Source: Nectonema munidae (Eukaryota > Nematomorpha > Nectonematoida > Nectonematidae). Taken from it: a stretch of 64,000 nt of DNA. Below, in pieces: positions 32,901 through 44,900 of the stretch; the stretch's first letter is position 1, and every line of letters begins with the position of its first letter. The stretch covers positions 1 to 64,000 of the forward strand of contig JAUIRK010000784.1 of the NCBI GenBank assembly GCA_030549495.1, given 5' to 3'. The position numbers and the translations under genes are program-made. The notes under the pieces are model-generated. The model had not been told where the DNA came from and searched no databases. It was given only the letters and a program-made list of their open reading frames with translations.

Positions 32901-35900
32901 TAGGACTCTCGCAACTGTTCTCTCAGTCTCAACTTGAAGAGGAAATCGTCTCAAAGGATGAAGCAAGAGCCATTTCTATGGGCAGGTTTTTACAAAAAAC
33001 GAACGTTATCCGCGATTTTCGCCACGATCAACTCAACCAGCGCACTTTTTGGCCTAGAGAAGTATTTGGATTTTTATTTTTTGAATTGAGGGCGTTAAGT
33101 CTATGCTCGCAGCCGTCAATAAAAGCGGTTTATCGGCTTCGCTTTGCCCCTTGAAACTCCTTTATGATATGATAATTTTTACTCTTTCAGCCCTCGCCTG
33201 CTGAAATCATCTTTGCCTTTGTGTTGCGACAGGCCTGAGTGTAAGAATACTTGCTGACCGCTCTCAGCAAGAAAATGCTGGACGGAACGAAGCGCTTCTA
33301 GTTTAAAGTTGTCCACCGTTTAAGGCTTCTTGGAGGATTAAATCTTTCATTCTGAAGACTTTTCATTGATTTTTAATTGTCTGGCTCTTTGTACTACAAA
33401 GACGAAAACCTAACCACTACAGTGAATTGTCTCAATTGGCAGTATTGATTATTATCAGTATTCATAATTTCACCATAAACGATGATATTTTCATAAATAG
33501 CCAGGATGCTATCGCGTTTGCACCATACGCGATTTAATAGTTTTTCCCCGCCAAATATTCACTTTATCCTTGGCAAAATTATTTCGAAATTCAGATTGCA
33601 ATATTTTTTGAAATATCTTTCACATATGAACCATACAGTGTTAAACATGTCAAATTTCATGTTAAACCGTTTTTTTGGGCTTTAAAAAAATTAAAATTTT
33701 AAAAATTTTTTAAAAATGTTAAATATAAATAATTTTTATAAAATTCCTTTAAAAAAAAAATGGTTTTTGGTGGTTTTTTATTAAATAAAAAAAAAAAAAT
33801 GTGGAGTTTTTTTTTGGGGGGGTTAATTTAAGTAAAAATTGTTATTAAAAAAAAAAGTCTTTAAAATGTGTTGTTGTAGCATCAAACGTAAATCGCAATC
33901 TAACCCATTCCAGATATGTGCCTTCTGTTGGAAGGTAACGGTTAAAAATTTTGCTACAATAATTATCCAAACAAGAAATTTTGTCAAGTTATCGTTGTGT
34001 GCGTGATGCTTCCATAAAAAGAGTTTCTAAAATGCATTGAGCTCTTGCATCTAGCGGTGAAATAACGCTAAGATTTTCTTAGCGCTAAACGCTTATTTTT
34101 CGTTAGCGATAAGCGCTACCCTAGCACCGCACTGTCCACCCAGCTCCACTCCTGGTCCCAATACCAACCACGCCACCACCTAATAAACAGATCAATAACC
34201 AGTCTCGCACCTCATAACACAGTACATAACGACAACACACAGAGCAGAGTGATTCTAATTGACAAATAAAAAATAAAATTAAACATTCTTTTAAACAAAA
34301 TTAGATGAGCTTTATTTGAATAACATTAAAAAACTAAATACAATCTGAAAGGTAGGAGAGTTTTCTGACGTTTCCATCACTAAGGCTTAACCTTTTCTGT
34401 TCAAAAGGTGCCCAAGCATTGACATGACTCTTTCAGCGGATGTACATGATGCCTGGACGCTGCTGTACTTCAAAAACAGCTTTGACAACACTGGATAAAG
34501 ATTTCGGTTCTTTCTCCAAAACTCTGAAGACTGATCGTCAATTGACAATGCTTTTTCTTTTTCAAATCCTTCAATTTCATCATCAACATTGTACTTCTTA
34601 ACATCAGCAAAGTCTCATTTTCCTCATCACAAATTGTTGAAATGAACTTTGTTTTCTTTTTAACTGGCTCATCAATGTTTTACTTGGCATTATCTTCAGC
34701 AGAAACCGGCATAGAATAAGCTATTTCCCTTGCTTCTTCTCTTATTCCAGCAACAATTTGTTCTCTAGTCAGGGTGAAGTGTCCAATATCAAGCTCATTG
34801 AGGAACAAGAGTCTACTGAACCTCTTGTCAAGAAAAGAGGCTTTGGCAAGAAGGGTGAAGTTTAAATTTTCGCGACACCTCTCAATTAATTCTTTAGACA
34901 GAGTTTTCTTGAAAACATTAACATGTTTGATCATCATCAGAGTTTTTCAAAACGTTGAGGAATTTTGTTGCAAAGGAAGAATACATGCCCCTGTGCTGTA
35001 TTTTTCAGCTCCTAATTGGATGGTACCTTCCTCAAGGATATCTAACAAAGGAGTGATGTTTAGCATAACTTTGTAATGGTCATCAATTAGAGCCAAACTT
35101 TCATATTCTACATCATCATCCTTGTAGAACAGTTTCAATGCAGCATTAATAGCTTCTTTATTTATCATGGCTCTATTTTCATCAATCTCTCCAGCAGGTT
35201 CATTGAGAAAACTTCGGAACATGGTTGTAGTTGACGTGAATCTTGTTTTTACTCCACCCTTTAAACTGATTGGCTTGATGTTTTTCTTTAACTGCTCCTT
35301 CTGAATGTTACCTTTCAATTTTGACGACATGTTTGCTTTTGTCGTGATCTTGCTCAATTTTTCGCGAAGATCAGTCAACTTCTTTGAACTTTCAAGAGCC
35401 TTCTGACTGGATTTACTTTCGATATGGGGCAAACAACCATTTCTATTATCAAAGGTTGCTTTCATGGTCGGCTCATTGTCTGTGGTGGTCGAGACCACCT
35501 TCTCATCAATTTCATGATCATCCAAACTATTTTTAACAACATTTCTGTACACTGGAGCTGTCTTTGAGTCGGATTTGACAAAAACCAGAATCTTCTTCTT
35601 TGACTCAAAAGATTTAGGATCTATCCAATGAGCATTTATGTCAATAAACGTCTTCCCGGAGAGAGTCGTACCTGCGTCGGTGGTCACAGACAAATGATCA
35701 ATATTTTTGAACTCTTCAACAACTTCCTTCTTCTTAGCACCATACAACTTGTCAATATCTTTGGCTAACGTTGTATGTGAAGGTAACTGTAATCGAGGAT
35801 CGGCTAGATTTATAATCTTTTTCAGTCCTTCATCTTCGACAATTGAAAGAGGTCTGGACAGCTGTGAAACCCACTCAAGAGAGCTTTCTTAATTCAATTT

Positions 35901-38900
35901 GCTTCGGATGATCTTTGTTGTACTTTGAAACAGAACTATTCTTCAAAGTTTTGGCTGGTTGTTGTTACTTTTTTCATCCTCTTTCATATTCCTCTCTATG
36001 TTCATTCTTTAAATGATTTCCTACATTTCCTAGACTACCATTGTACTTGAATCGCTTTTCACAAAGAGCGCAAACAACTTCTTTAGCTACAAGTTTTCCA
36101 TCAACTTTTCTTTGTCCAGCAAATCTCCATACTTTACTTGGGGTGAAATTCTTACGTTTGACTACTGGAGGGTAAAGCAGATCATCTTTCCGCCTTAACT
36201 GGACTGGGGAATTAGCTCTGAGCTTTTTAAAAGTTTCTCCTTTGGGTTTTTTCTCTTCGTCATCGTCAACAACTTCTTCATTACCTTCATCATCATTGTT
36301 GTTGTCTATTGTATCTTCCAAATCCGACAATCCTCCTTCATAGTCATCTGAGGCAGGGGCGCACATTAGGGTGTTTCCCTTGCCCCATAAAAATAAAAAA
36401 GTTACTTAATAACGTCTTACTTTTTTTATGAGTGGAAAATCATGAAAAAGTGTTAGATTTGAAGTTTGGTTGACATTGAAATTTTTTTAGGTATCCCAAA
36501 GTTAAAAAAAAGTTGTATTGTTTTCAAAAAATGCATTTTTTTTTGTTTTTATTAAATTGAGAAGCTATATTTAACATATTTATTATTGAAAATGAAATAT
36601 TTTACACAAAATAATAAACTTTATTTTTTCTTTGATTTTTTAATTTTTTTCTATCATTTTCCACAACTTGTAGTATGTCCTGATATCTTTTTTCATCACG
36701 TGTTAGAGAAATGAAGTCAGAAGCTAGTTTTACTCCTCTTTCTGCGTTGTCGTTGATCACACAAATGTTAGAAATTTTTTCTTTTGCATTTAAAAATGAA
36801 ACATCACTTTCCCACTTTTCAACTTCTATGGAAATAAAACTTTCATCAAGATTAAGATGCTTAAAGAAGGACCAAGAAGTCTTTCCGATCAGTTGGTGGA
36901 TTTCAACCTTTTTTTTTGAAAATTTGTGTTTTAGGAAAAGGTTTTCCATATCCAGCACCATGCCTTTGGCTGAAATTATAGTCCTTTTCAAAAGAATTTA
37001 ACGCAACAACAATTTGTTTTTTCTCATAAATATTTACCTTATCACTGAAAAGAGATATTGGAGCCATTTCTTCGCATAGGTACCAAAGATGATTCATGAA
37101 AACTTTTTTAGCAGAGATAAACATTGCGTTCTTCTCGTCTTCAAGAAAAGAATTAATTAAAACCAAATCATTATGAACGGTGTCCTGAGGGATGTCAGCT
37201 GTAAACCACCATGGTAAATAATAAAATATGCAAAATTCAACAAAATCAATCATTTTTTCCATCTTGTGGGGTGGAAAATCTTCTTTTAATTCTACCAAAA
37301 CTTTATTCTTCAACATAACAATTTTTAAACAGTAGAGAATAATTACCATCCATCTTGCTTTACTTATAGAACCTGGTACTCTGAATTTTACTAATTGACG
37401 TTCACCTTCTAGATACATCAGAGACAAGAGAAGAAGTTCCTTGTAGTCATTTCTAACTAAACTCTTTTTTAGCATATTTTTAAAAAGAATAATATGTTAG
37501 CATTTATACTTTTTTCCTTCGTAATAAGTGTAATTAGATCGCTCTTCTGAGTAAAAAACTTGAAAGTTTCTTCTAAATTTATGAAAAAGATTTACTTCTG
37601 GTCCAGATTATTTGTAAATTTTTGTAGTTTCCAAAATTTTCTTTAACATAATTTCTCCAATGTGATGTCTGCAGGGACACCAAAAAAGAGGTCTTCCTAA
37701 TTTACTTTGAACATACACAAGTGGCTGATAAACGTCCGGTATTAAGACTTGTGGTGTCAAACACCATAGTTTTAACAGATTCCTTACAATCCCAACTTTC
37801 AAGCAAATCTACAGAAGCTTTTGAAAGAACATCCCCACCTTTATTTTTTTCATATGGACTTATCAAAGGCACGCCAAACAATTTAATTATGTCATTGTTC
37901 GAAACGACAACAGGCATTCTCTCTTCATAATGAAACTTAATTCTTAATGTTGGGAGTAACTTTCCATCCCAATGCAAATTTAAAAAAGTTTCTGATGCCC
38001 ACGAACTTTTTATTATTTTAGCAGTTTTTCTATAGCCTGAACTTTATACTTGTAGACTTGAGAAGGATGTAAATTTATTTTGCTTGTATCACCTTCACAC
38101 GCTTCAATAAATGACTGAAGAATTGTAGCAGAAGCTGTTGATGAGACATTGTTTCTAATGAAGGTAGAAACTAAATTTTCTTTTTTAAGATATCATGATT
38201 GATATCATCCACTTTTTTTACACCTTTTATGCGATCTTTTGGTTAAAACTTCAGTGTTATCTTCCCTTTCTTGACATTCTTTTTCAAGGTTAAACTCTTC
38301 TTTAATATCTGAAATTTTTTGTTTTTTTATTTTTTCTTTTAGTAAAGCACTTTTTGTATCTACCCCACTGTAAGAAGCATTATCTCTGTCATGTATCATT
38401 TTTTCTAAAAAAAAATGGATATCTTCATCTATCTCCTTTTTTTCAAAGGGTGTTTTTCCCCTTTTCATCTTTTCCATTTTTTGCAAAACATCTCTTGGCC
38501 AAAAAGGCATTGTTTGTGTTAAATTATTTTGAAATTTTTTAATCTTTGTACTATTTATTTTGACGATCACCAACTTTGAATTTTTTATTTTATTATATTC
38601 TGATACAAACAATAAAATTTTCTGATATACAGTAAACATTCAGTATAAGCACATATTCGATATAAGCACAGAAAGTTAAAGACCCATATACTTTAACAGT
38701 ATATAAGATAGGAAATAATCGCTATAAGCACATATCTTTATAAGCACATAGTAGTTGGTATAAGGTACGTGGTTTGTATGACATTTACTTATAAATAATG
38801 ATGGCTATCACAAACCAACACATGCTTACAAGCTATTAACATGATTAGTCTACAACAGGGAGTATAGGCAGCTCTTATTAAAACTTTTTCATGCTATCTT

Positions 38901-41900
38901 ACTTCATAACATATTGATTTCACAGTTCATCTGTCATATTAAGCTTATTGTTTTCAAGTTTATGTTTTATTGTGTTATGCTGAGTGGAGAGAAAATACGT
39001 AAAATACTACGATAACCTATCAAAACTTGAAAGTAACTTTGATTTATTGTTTTTATTCTTGTCACAAGCTGCTCTGACGAGAGAGGCTGAGTGAAGCAGT
39101 GTAGTTTATTATATACACTTAGTCTTAAATTTAAATTAACTTAGTTTTGAATTTAAACTTCAAGTTGTTAAAGAAGTTGATCATGGGCTTAAAATTAGCG
39201 ATATAGCCAAAAAATATGAACTCAGTCACACCTTAGTCAGTAGATGGATCAAAGATAAAGAGAAGTTTTTGAAAATAAAGATTGTAAAAGAAAAAGAAGA
39301 AGAGCAGGGGTAATGCCTGATTTAGAAGATGCATTGTATGAATGGTTCTGCTTAATGAGAGAGAAAAAAGTTCAAATTTCAGGTCCTCTTTTAATTGAAA
39401 AAGCAAAACTACTTTATGATCAAATGGCTCAAACATCCGAAACAAGTAATTTAACTTTTTCAACTGGTTGGCTACAAAAGTTTCAAAAACGATTTAATAT
39501 TGTTCACAAATATCAGCACGGAGAAAAAGAAAGTGCAGATTCAAATAGTGCAGAAGAATGGAAAAAGTTTTTTCTGGAGAAAATTTTAACAAAATACTCT
39601 GAAGATTGTATATTTAATGTTGATGAAACTGGCATTTATTACAGAGCTACTCCAAATGGCACTCTTGCTAAAAAATGGAATCGTCAGCGGTAGTAAAAAA
39701 GCAATGAACAGACTCTCTTTATTGTTAGGTGCAAACATGTCTGTCATTGAAAAACTACCTTTGCTTGTCATAGGTAAATTTCAAAGTCCACGCTGCTTCA
39801 AAAATAAAAAGAATAATTTACCCGTACAATATACCTTCAACAAGGCCTCTTGGATGACTTAAAATTTTTAGTGATTGGCTGTTTAACCTAGATAATGAAA
39901 TGATGAAAAAAAACGCAAAATAGCTTTAATAATGGACCAATGCCCTGCACATCCAAAAGACTTAAAAACATCCAATATTGAAATTTATTTTTTACCTGCC
40001 AACACATCTTCAATTATACAATGCATGGATGCCGGTATTATTCGAAGTATTAAAGCACATTATAGAAAGAATCTGATGAGAACAGTTATACAGCGTTTGA
40101 ATTGTGGACAGGATGATGACATGGAGAGGGCTGTAAAATCTGTTACAATTCTTGATTCTCTTCATTTTTTGCAAGATTCATGGAACAGTGTTTCTCCTCA
40201 GGTAATTAAAAATTGCTTCCAAAAATGTTTTAGCTGGAATTCTGAAGAACTGGCATCTTCAGAAAGCACAGCTTCGAAACAGCAAACGACATCACAGAAA
40301 ATTTGATTTCTGACAGTGAAAGTGAAAAAAGTGAAAACCAAGCTAAATTCTCAGCAAGCTTTGGAAATGATGGATGAAATTAAAAAGGTTTATGAGCAAT
40401 TAGGAATTCCGACAATAGATTTTAAGAAAGCTCAAGAATCACTCAGAAGTTATGTAATTGAGACAAGAAAACTGCGTCAATGTACTATTAAAGATTTTTT
40501 TTCAATCAATAAATAATTCTGTTTTAATTTAGTTATATTAACTTATGAAACATTTTTAATTCGAAAATTCGATACAAGCACATATTCGATATAAGCACCA
40601 AAGTTGTCACTCCCGTGAAGGTGCTTATAGCGAATATCGACTGTATTTTGTTTTTAGATATTGTTGGTATATTCGCTTTCTGATAGTGCTTCTCGACTTC
40701 CTCAACGACTTTTTTTGAACTAAGAACACTTATTTTTGTGTTTTTAGCAGAATCCTCTTCTCTAAACTTTTTCATAAAGCTAAGATAGCACAGCAAAACT
40801 TGTTTAAAGGCTGGAAGTCTACAACCAGTTATAGTTAAATGAGTAAGTCCAGGAGTACTTCCCAGAAAAGGAAAATCTTTGCAAGAAAACCTTGTATTCA
40901 TAATAACAAACAAAAAACTGCGGATACATCACACATTAATTTATATTAAATTTTTTTATTTGTTTTACAATGGTTAGAAATTAAAGTAAGTTTAATTATT
41001 TATTTTATAATAAATATTTTAAGTTTATATTTGTTGTACTCAAAATAATAAATAATAATAGCAAAAAAATAAATTTTTAATTAACGGCATCTATTTTGCG
41101 AACTAAAAAGTTATCTTAACATATTTTTGTTCATTGCACCACCTTAACAATTTTTTTTCGACATTTTCTTTTTTGGGATTTATTTATGACTCATAATACA
41201 ACTCTAAAAAAAGTAAGGCATAATCTGACAACCTCGGGGCGATGGAAACAGCCTAGCGCACATACGGGGGGTGGGGGCGATTTTCTATAAATGCCAAGCT
41301 GCTTCTGAATTCATATCGAACATATTTTACAGACGATGCGTGAGAGCTATATAAAATAATCCATTGCTTCAATATGCACACAATAAGTAAGCAATGTTTA
41401 ATTATTAATTAAGTTGTTTGTGGCGTTCGCACCCATCCTTTCGGATATCGTGGCCAGCCCGGAATGCTGAGTCCAAGTCTAACTGGACTTTCCATCCCAC
41501 TAAACACCTACCGGCCCTTGTTACAAAAGAATAGCTCTACCTTGTTATATATATTATTTTACAAGAATTTATGTTACAATATATAAATACAACTGAGTGA
41601 AAGATACAACCCTAACGCGAACGCTCCCAATTTGGGAAGGCAGTGTTTATCACAGTGTCGCCTCTTTATAGTATTTTTGAGCAAACACATGTTGTATGAT
41701 GATGATCTACTAGATTTTCTCATCTGTCACAGTGATTCTATTTCTCTTTCTGATCCACTAGATTTTCTCATCTTCTGTCACAGTGATTCTATTTCTCTTT
41801 CTGTCTCCTCTGTTTTTCTCTTCCGCTTTCTCTGCTAAAACTCAATCATTCACCCAAGCTCTCATTCAAGCTTTCTTCTTTCATTTTCTCTTGTTAAGCT

Positions 41901-44900
41901 CTCCTATCTCATTCAGCTCTCTTCTCTGCAGTGACGTAGCTAGGCTGGGCATGAGGGGCCGTGCCCACTCTCCTATGTACCGCATGGTGCCGCCATGCAT
42001 CTTATGCGATATCAGTTTATGAAAATTTCTCCAATGAAAGGATCAAGAAAGTATGAATAATGTTGCTCACGTTTTTTGTTTTTAAATTGTGCCCCCCCCC
42101 CCCCCCGCCTATCAACTTTTTTTCTGGTTACACCACTGCTTCTATCTAATTTTCATTTAGAGTTAAATTAAAATAGTTTTCAATCGTTACAATTTTATAT
42201 CAATGAATATTGTTAGACTCGCGCTAAGTTTTTTTTTTCAACAAAGGTCATTTAATCTTTATCACTACGTTTGTTACATTTTGTAAATTTGTTGATTATT
42301 ATAGTAAAAATATAATATCGAAACAAAATGTTTAAGTTGTTAAAAATGTACTTAATCTATTTGTGACAGCTGTCAGAATTTTATTTTTAGACAGAAATAT
42401 TCAAAAAAATGCCATGATTTTCTTTTCTCGTATACTTTGATTTATGTTAATTTGGTCCTCGGACATTTCGCCCCATTATTTTCATAAGACATTTTGTTTC
42501 ATGGACAATTCGCCCCGTTATTTTCATAAGACATTTTGTCTCATGGACAATTCTAAAAAATTAAGAGATAAAATGATTAATTTGAAATAATTTAATATAG
42601 ATAAAATAAACAAGAATATAAAATTTTTTAGTAATTTTACACAAAGCAATGGATGAAACAAATAGCCTATGAGACAATTTGTCCAGGGGGTAAATTGACT
42701 ATTTATAAACTCTAATTCTTTATGCCTCCTATTATTTTGAAATTATTCTGAGAACAGACGGTTCCATTTTAAAATAGTGAAAATTGCTTTATTAGTTTAT
42801 TTTGTCCTTTCTCCTTAATTATGTAGCAAATTTTTCAATTTTGAGTAAAAGGTAAGGTGCAGCGGGTGTATTTTCATTGACAAGGCACTGATGTACCGCT
42901 TATGTCAAACTATGAACAAATTCGTATCGATGAGGAATCGAATCCAGAGGCTTCCGTGCTGAGTCTATCTCAACCAACCTGCCATGCCACCCATAGAGTA
43001 TGCTGTAGGGGGGTAGGTCAAATTAGTTTTCAAAAAACTTAAGTTATGCTCTAAAATTTTTTAGTTTTGTTGAAGCTCTATAACTTTTTCTGATAGACTT
43101 TTTTTCCTTAAAAGTTATTATAAAAGGCAAATCATTGCAAAATGTTAAAAGTTATTTTACTTTTTGTAGCTTGTATCAATTTAGCTTTTAAACTATTTTT
43201 AAATGATGCTGAGTAAAATGAAATAATGCGATCTTAATTTTTGTTTTATTTTTGTTTGCACAATTATAACTTCATTTTATACCCTTGCCCATGAATCAAT
43301 CACATTTTTTCATATAAACATCGCAGGGTGTCTAGTAGACTCTTTGCCTTTAGACTACATTCACTCATATAAAACTATCCAACCTTCAGTTATTTGTTTT
43401 CTCTATGAATCAAAATATTCTTTCATCAATTCCTGTAATGTGCCTAGTAGACTACTTCATTTTTCAAATGAAAAGCCTATTCCACCCCCTAACAATTTTG
43501 GATTTTTTTAAACTAGTGTATATTCGATGGTTGTAGGTAAAAATGCCCCTTAATTTTTGATTTTCAGGATTTTTTTAATTATATAAATATTTTTATTTGG
43601 TACAGTTTTGAAAGGCTAAATTTCTAAAATTTCTTAATATATAGGGTTTTTTTCATAAAGTTCTTGAAAACAATAGCAAAGGTGCAGATTTGTGGGAATG
43701 TGTTCTTAAAATCAGTTAAAACACAAATTATATTTAGAAAGTGTTCTGATACACAAAGTCCAAAAATATTTGCTGTTTTATAAATTATTTTTTGTATTTA
43801 AAAATTGTCGTATGCTGAGTTTTTTAGTTTACTTTAATTAAATTTTAAATGTTTTAGATGAAAAGTTAACTTTTTTTTTACAAAAAACCTTTATTTGACA
43901 TATCTTTTTAAAAAAAAAAATTTTTTTAATTTTAATTAATAATTTTTTGATTTTTTTTGTGTTGGGGCATTTTTTCCTAATTTTAAATTGGGGCATTTTT
44001 ACTGGTGGCGTTTTTTCCTACTTTTTAATTGGGAGCATTTTTTCTGCACACGATATTCGATATGCAAATTTAATTAAAATATTTTTGCTGGAAGTATAGT
44101 ATTTAAATTCACCAATTTTGTAAAAAAAATATAAAGTAGTCTTATAAATTTAGGACTTTAGGTATGCGCTGAATACACTCTATTTTAAAGGATTGCTTGA
44201 ATATTTGGTCTCCCGTGGTATTTCCAGACCACTAATTTTGAAAATTGCAATAAAAAAATTTTGCCCCCCCCCCCCCCAATAATTTTGAGGATGTGCGCCC
44301 CTGATCTGAGGGACAATCGACATCACTGACACTATTTGGGTGGGCATTTAAATTCTTTTGGGGGACAATATAAGAACGCATTTCGATTTCATATCTAAAT
44401 AATCATATCTTTATTTAATTTTGGCAAGAAGGGACATGAAAGTTTTGGAGGTGCAAATGCCTCTTAATTCGGGCCTAGTTTGGTCCGTCTCCAACGCTAT
44501 AAACTTAAAAATGGGCCACATTTGTTGATAAAAGAAAAATATAGAAATAATGAAAATGCGTACTAGTAATTTTTCATTCATAAATACTTTAGCTGCAGTA
44601 AAAATATGTTAAATATATTTTCTTAAAAATCGCCTTGTTGTTAGAGGCCGTATTTTTTGTAAATTTTACTGCCTTTTCATTTATAAAATTTTATTGTGAA
44701 AAAAACTACTGTTTATAAAAAATAATAAAACCCTAGCGCTCGGTATAATTAAAATTTATAGTTTATTAAAAATATAAATTATTTTATTAGTATATTTTTA
44801 TTACTTACTGATAATATTATGATTTATATTACTTACTGATATATTTCTGGAAATTAAAATGGAAAAGTTTGGTCGTTCAGATATAATAAAAATTGTTATG

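Larger units (their letters stand above)
36602..40913 (-). pseudogene. Transposase-like gene of element C, split by a pogo insertion and frameshifts
   Basis: Read on the minus strand, with 38630-40643 (pogo) skipped. The N-terminal part (40533-40913) has FSCKDFPFLGSTPGL, then a Lys-rich middle. After that come MVFDTTSLNTG (Asp near 37757), CPCRHHIGE near 37670, GSISKARWM near 37370 and YYLPWWF near 37220. Near 36740 is a C-terminal NDNAERGVKLASDF segment whose Glu could complete an acidic triad. I recognise this layout (FDTT...NTG, CRHH, AERxVKLxxDF) from repeated uncharacterised proteins in many invertebrate genomes, but I cannot name a superfamily. At least three frameshifts and a stop break it. 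The catalytic reading is inference. Confidence 0.65.
36367..41255 (-). mobile_element. Element C: DNA transposon with unassigned transposase-like gene
   Basis: The ends are inverted repeats, TAGGGTGTTTCCCTTGCCCC on the left and TAGGCTGTTTCCATCGCCCC read inward from the right (17/20 identical). The GCGCACAT duplication stands at 36359-36366 and 41256-41263. Without the pogo element inside it, C is about 2.87 kb. The 8-bp duplication and TAGGG start would suit hAT, but the encoded protein does not look like a hAT transposase. It entered the left terminal repeat of element B. Confidence 0.85.
36354..44303 (+). mobile_element. Non-autonomous hAT-like element B (copy 2), itself interrupted
   Basis: The left end CAGGGGCGCACAT and the right end GGATGTGCGCCCCTG are inverse. 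The flanks are identical: ATCTGAGG at 36346-36353 and again at 44304-44311, a perfect 8-bp duplication. Element C (36367-41255) sits inside the left terminal repeat, so B resumes at 41256/41264. Without C, a ~240-bp insertion and a ~210-bp MITE, B is about 2.6 kb. It has C- and G-runs near both ends and no transposase frame, so it must be mobilised in trans. Confidence 0.85.

Noticed and set aside
29815-33061. Phytoene synthase or the mitochondrial NDUFAF6 relative instead of squalene synthase
   Set aside because: LVLRSLDTLEDD, GIGLSQLF, the FWPRE context and the C-terminal membrane anchor follow squalene synthase, not phytoene synthase or NDUFAF6.
33062-33154. Read-through of the third visible exon to a stop at 33154
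   Set aside because: Similarity to the family ends exactly at the GT donor and resumes at 46414 with the expected residues.
34774-35076. Plus-strand frames opposite the BED-finger hAT gene
   Set aside because: They are shadows of the minus-strand transposase; no independent evidence.
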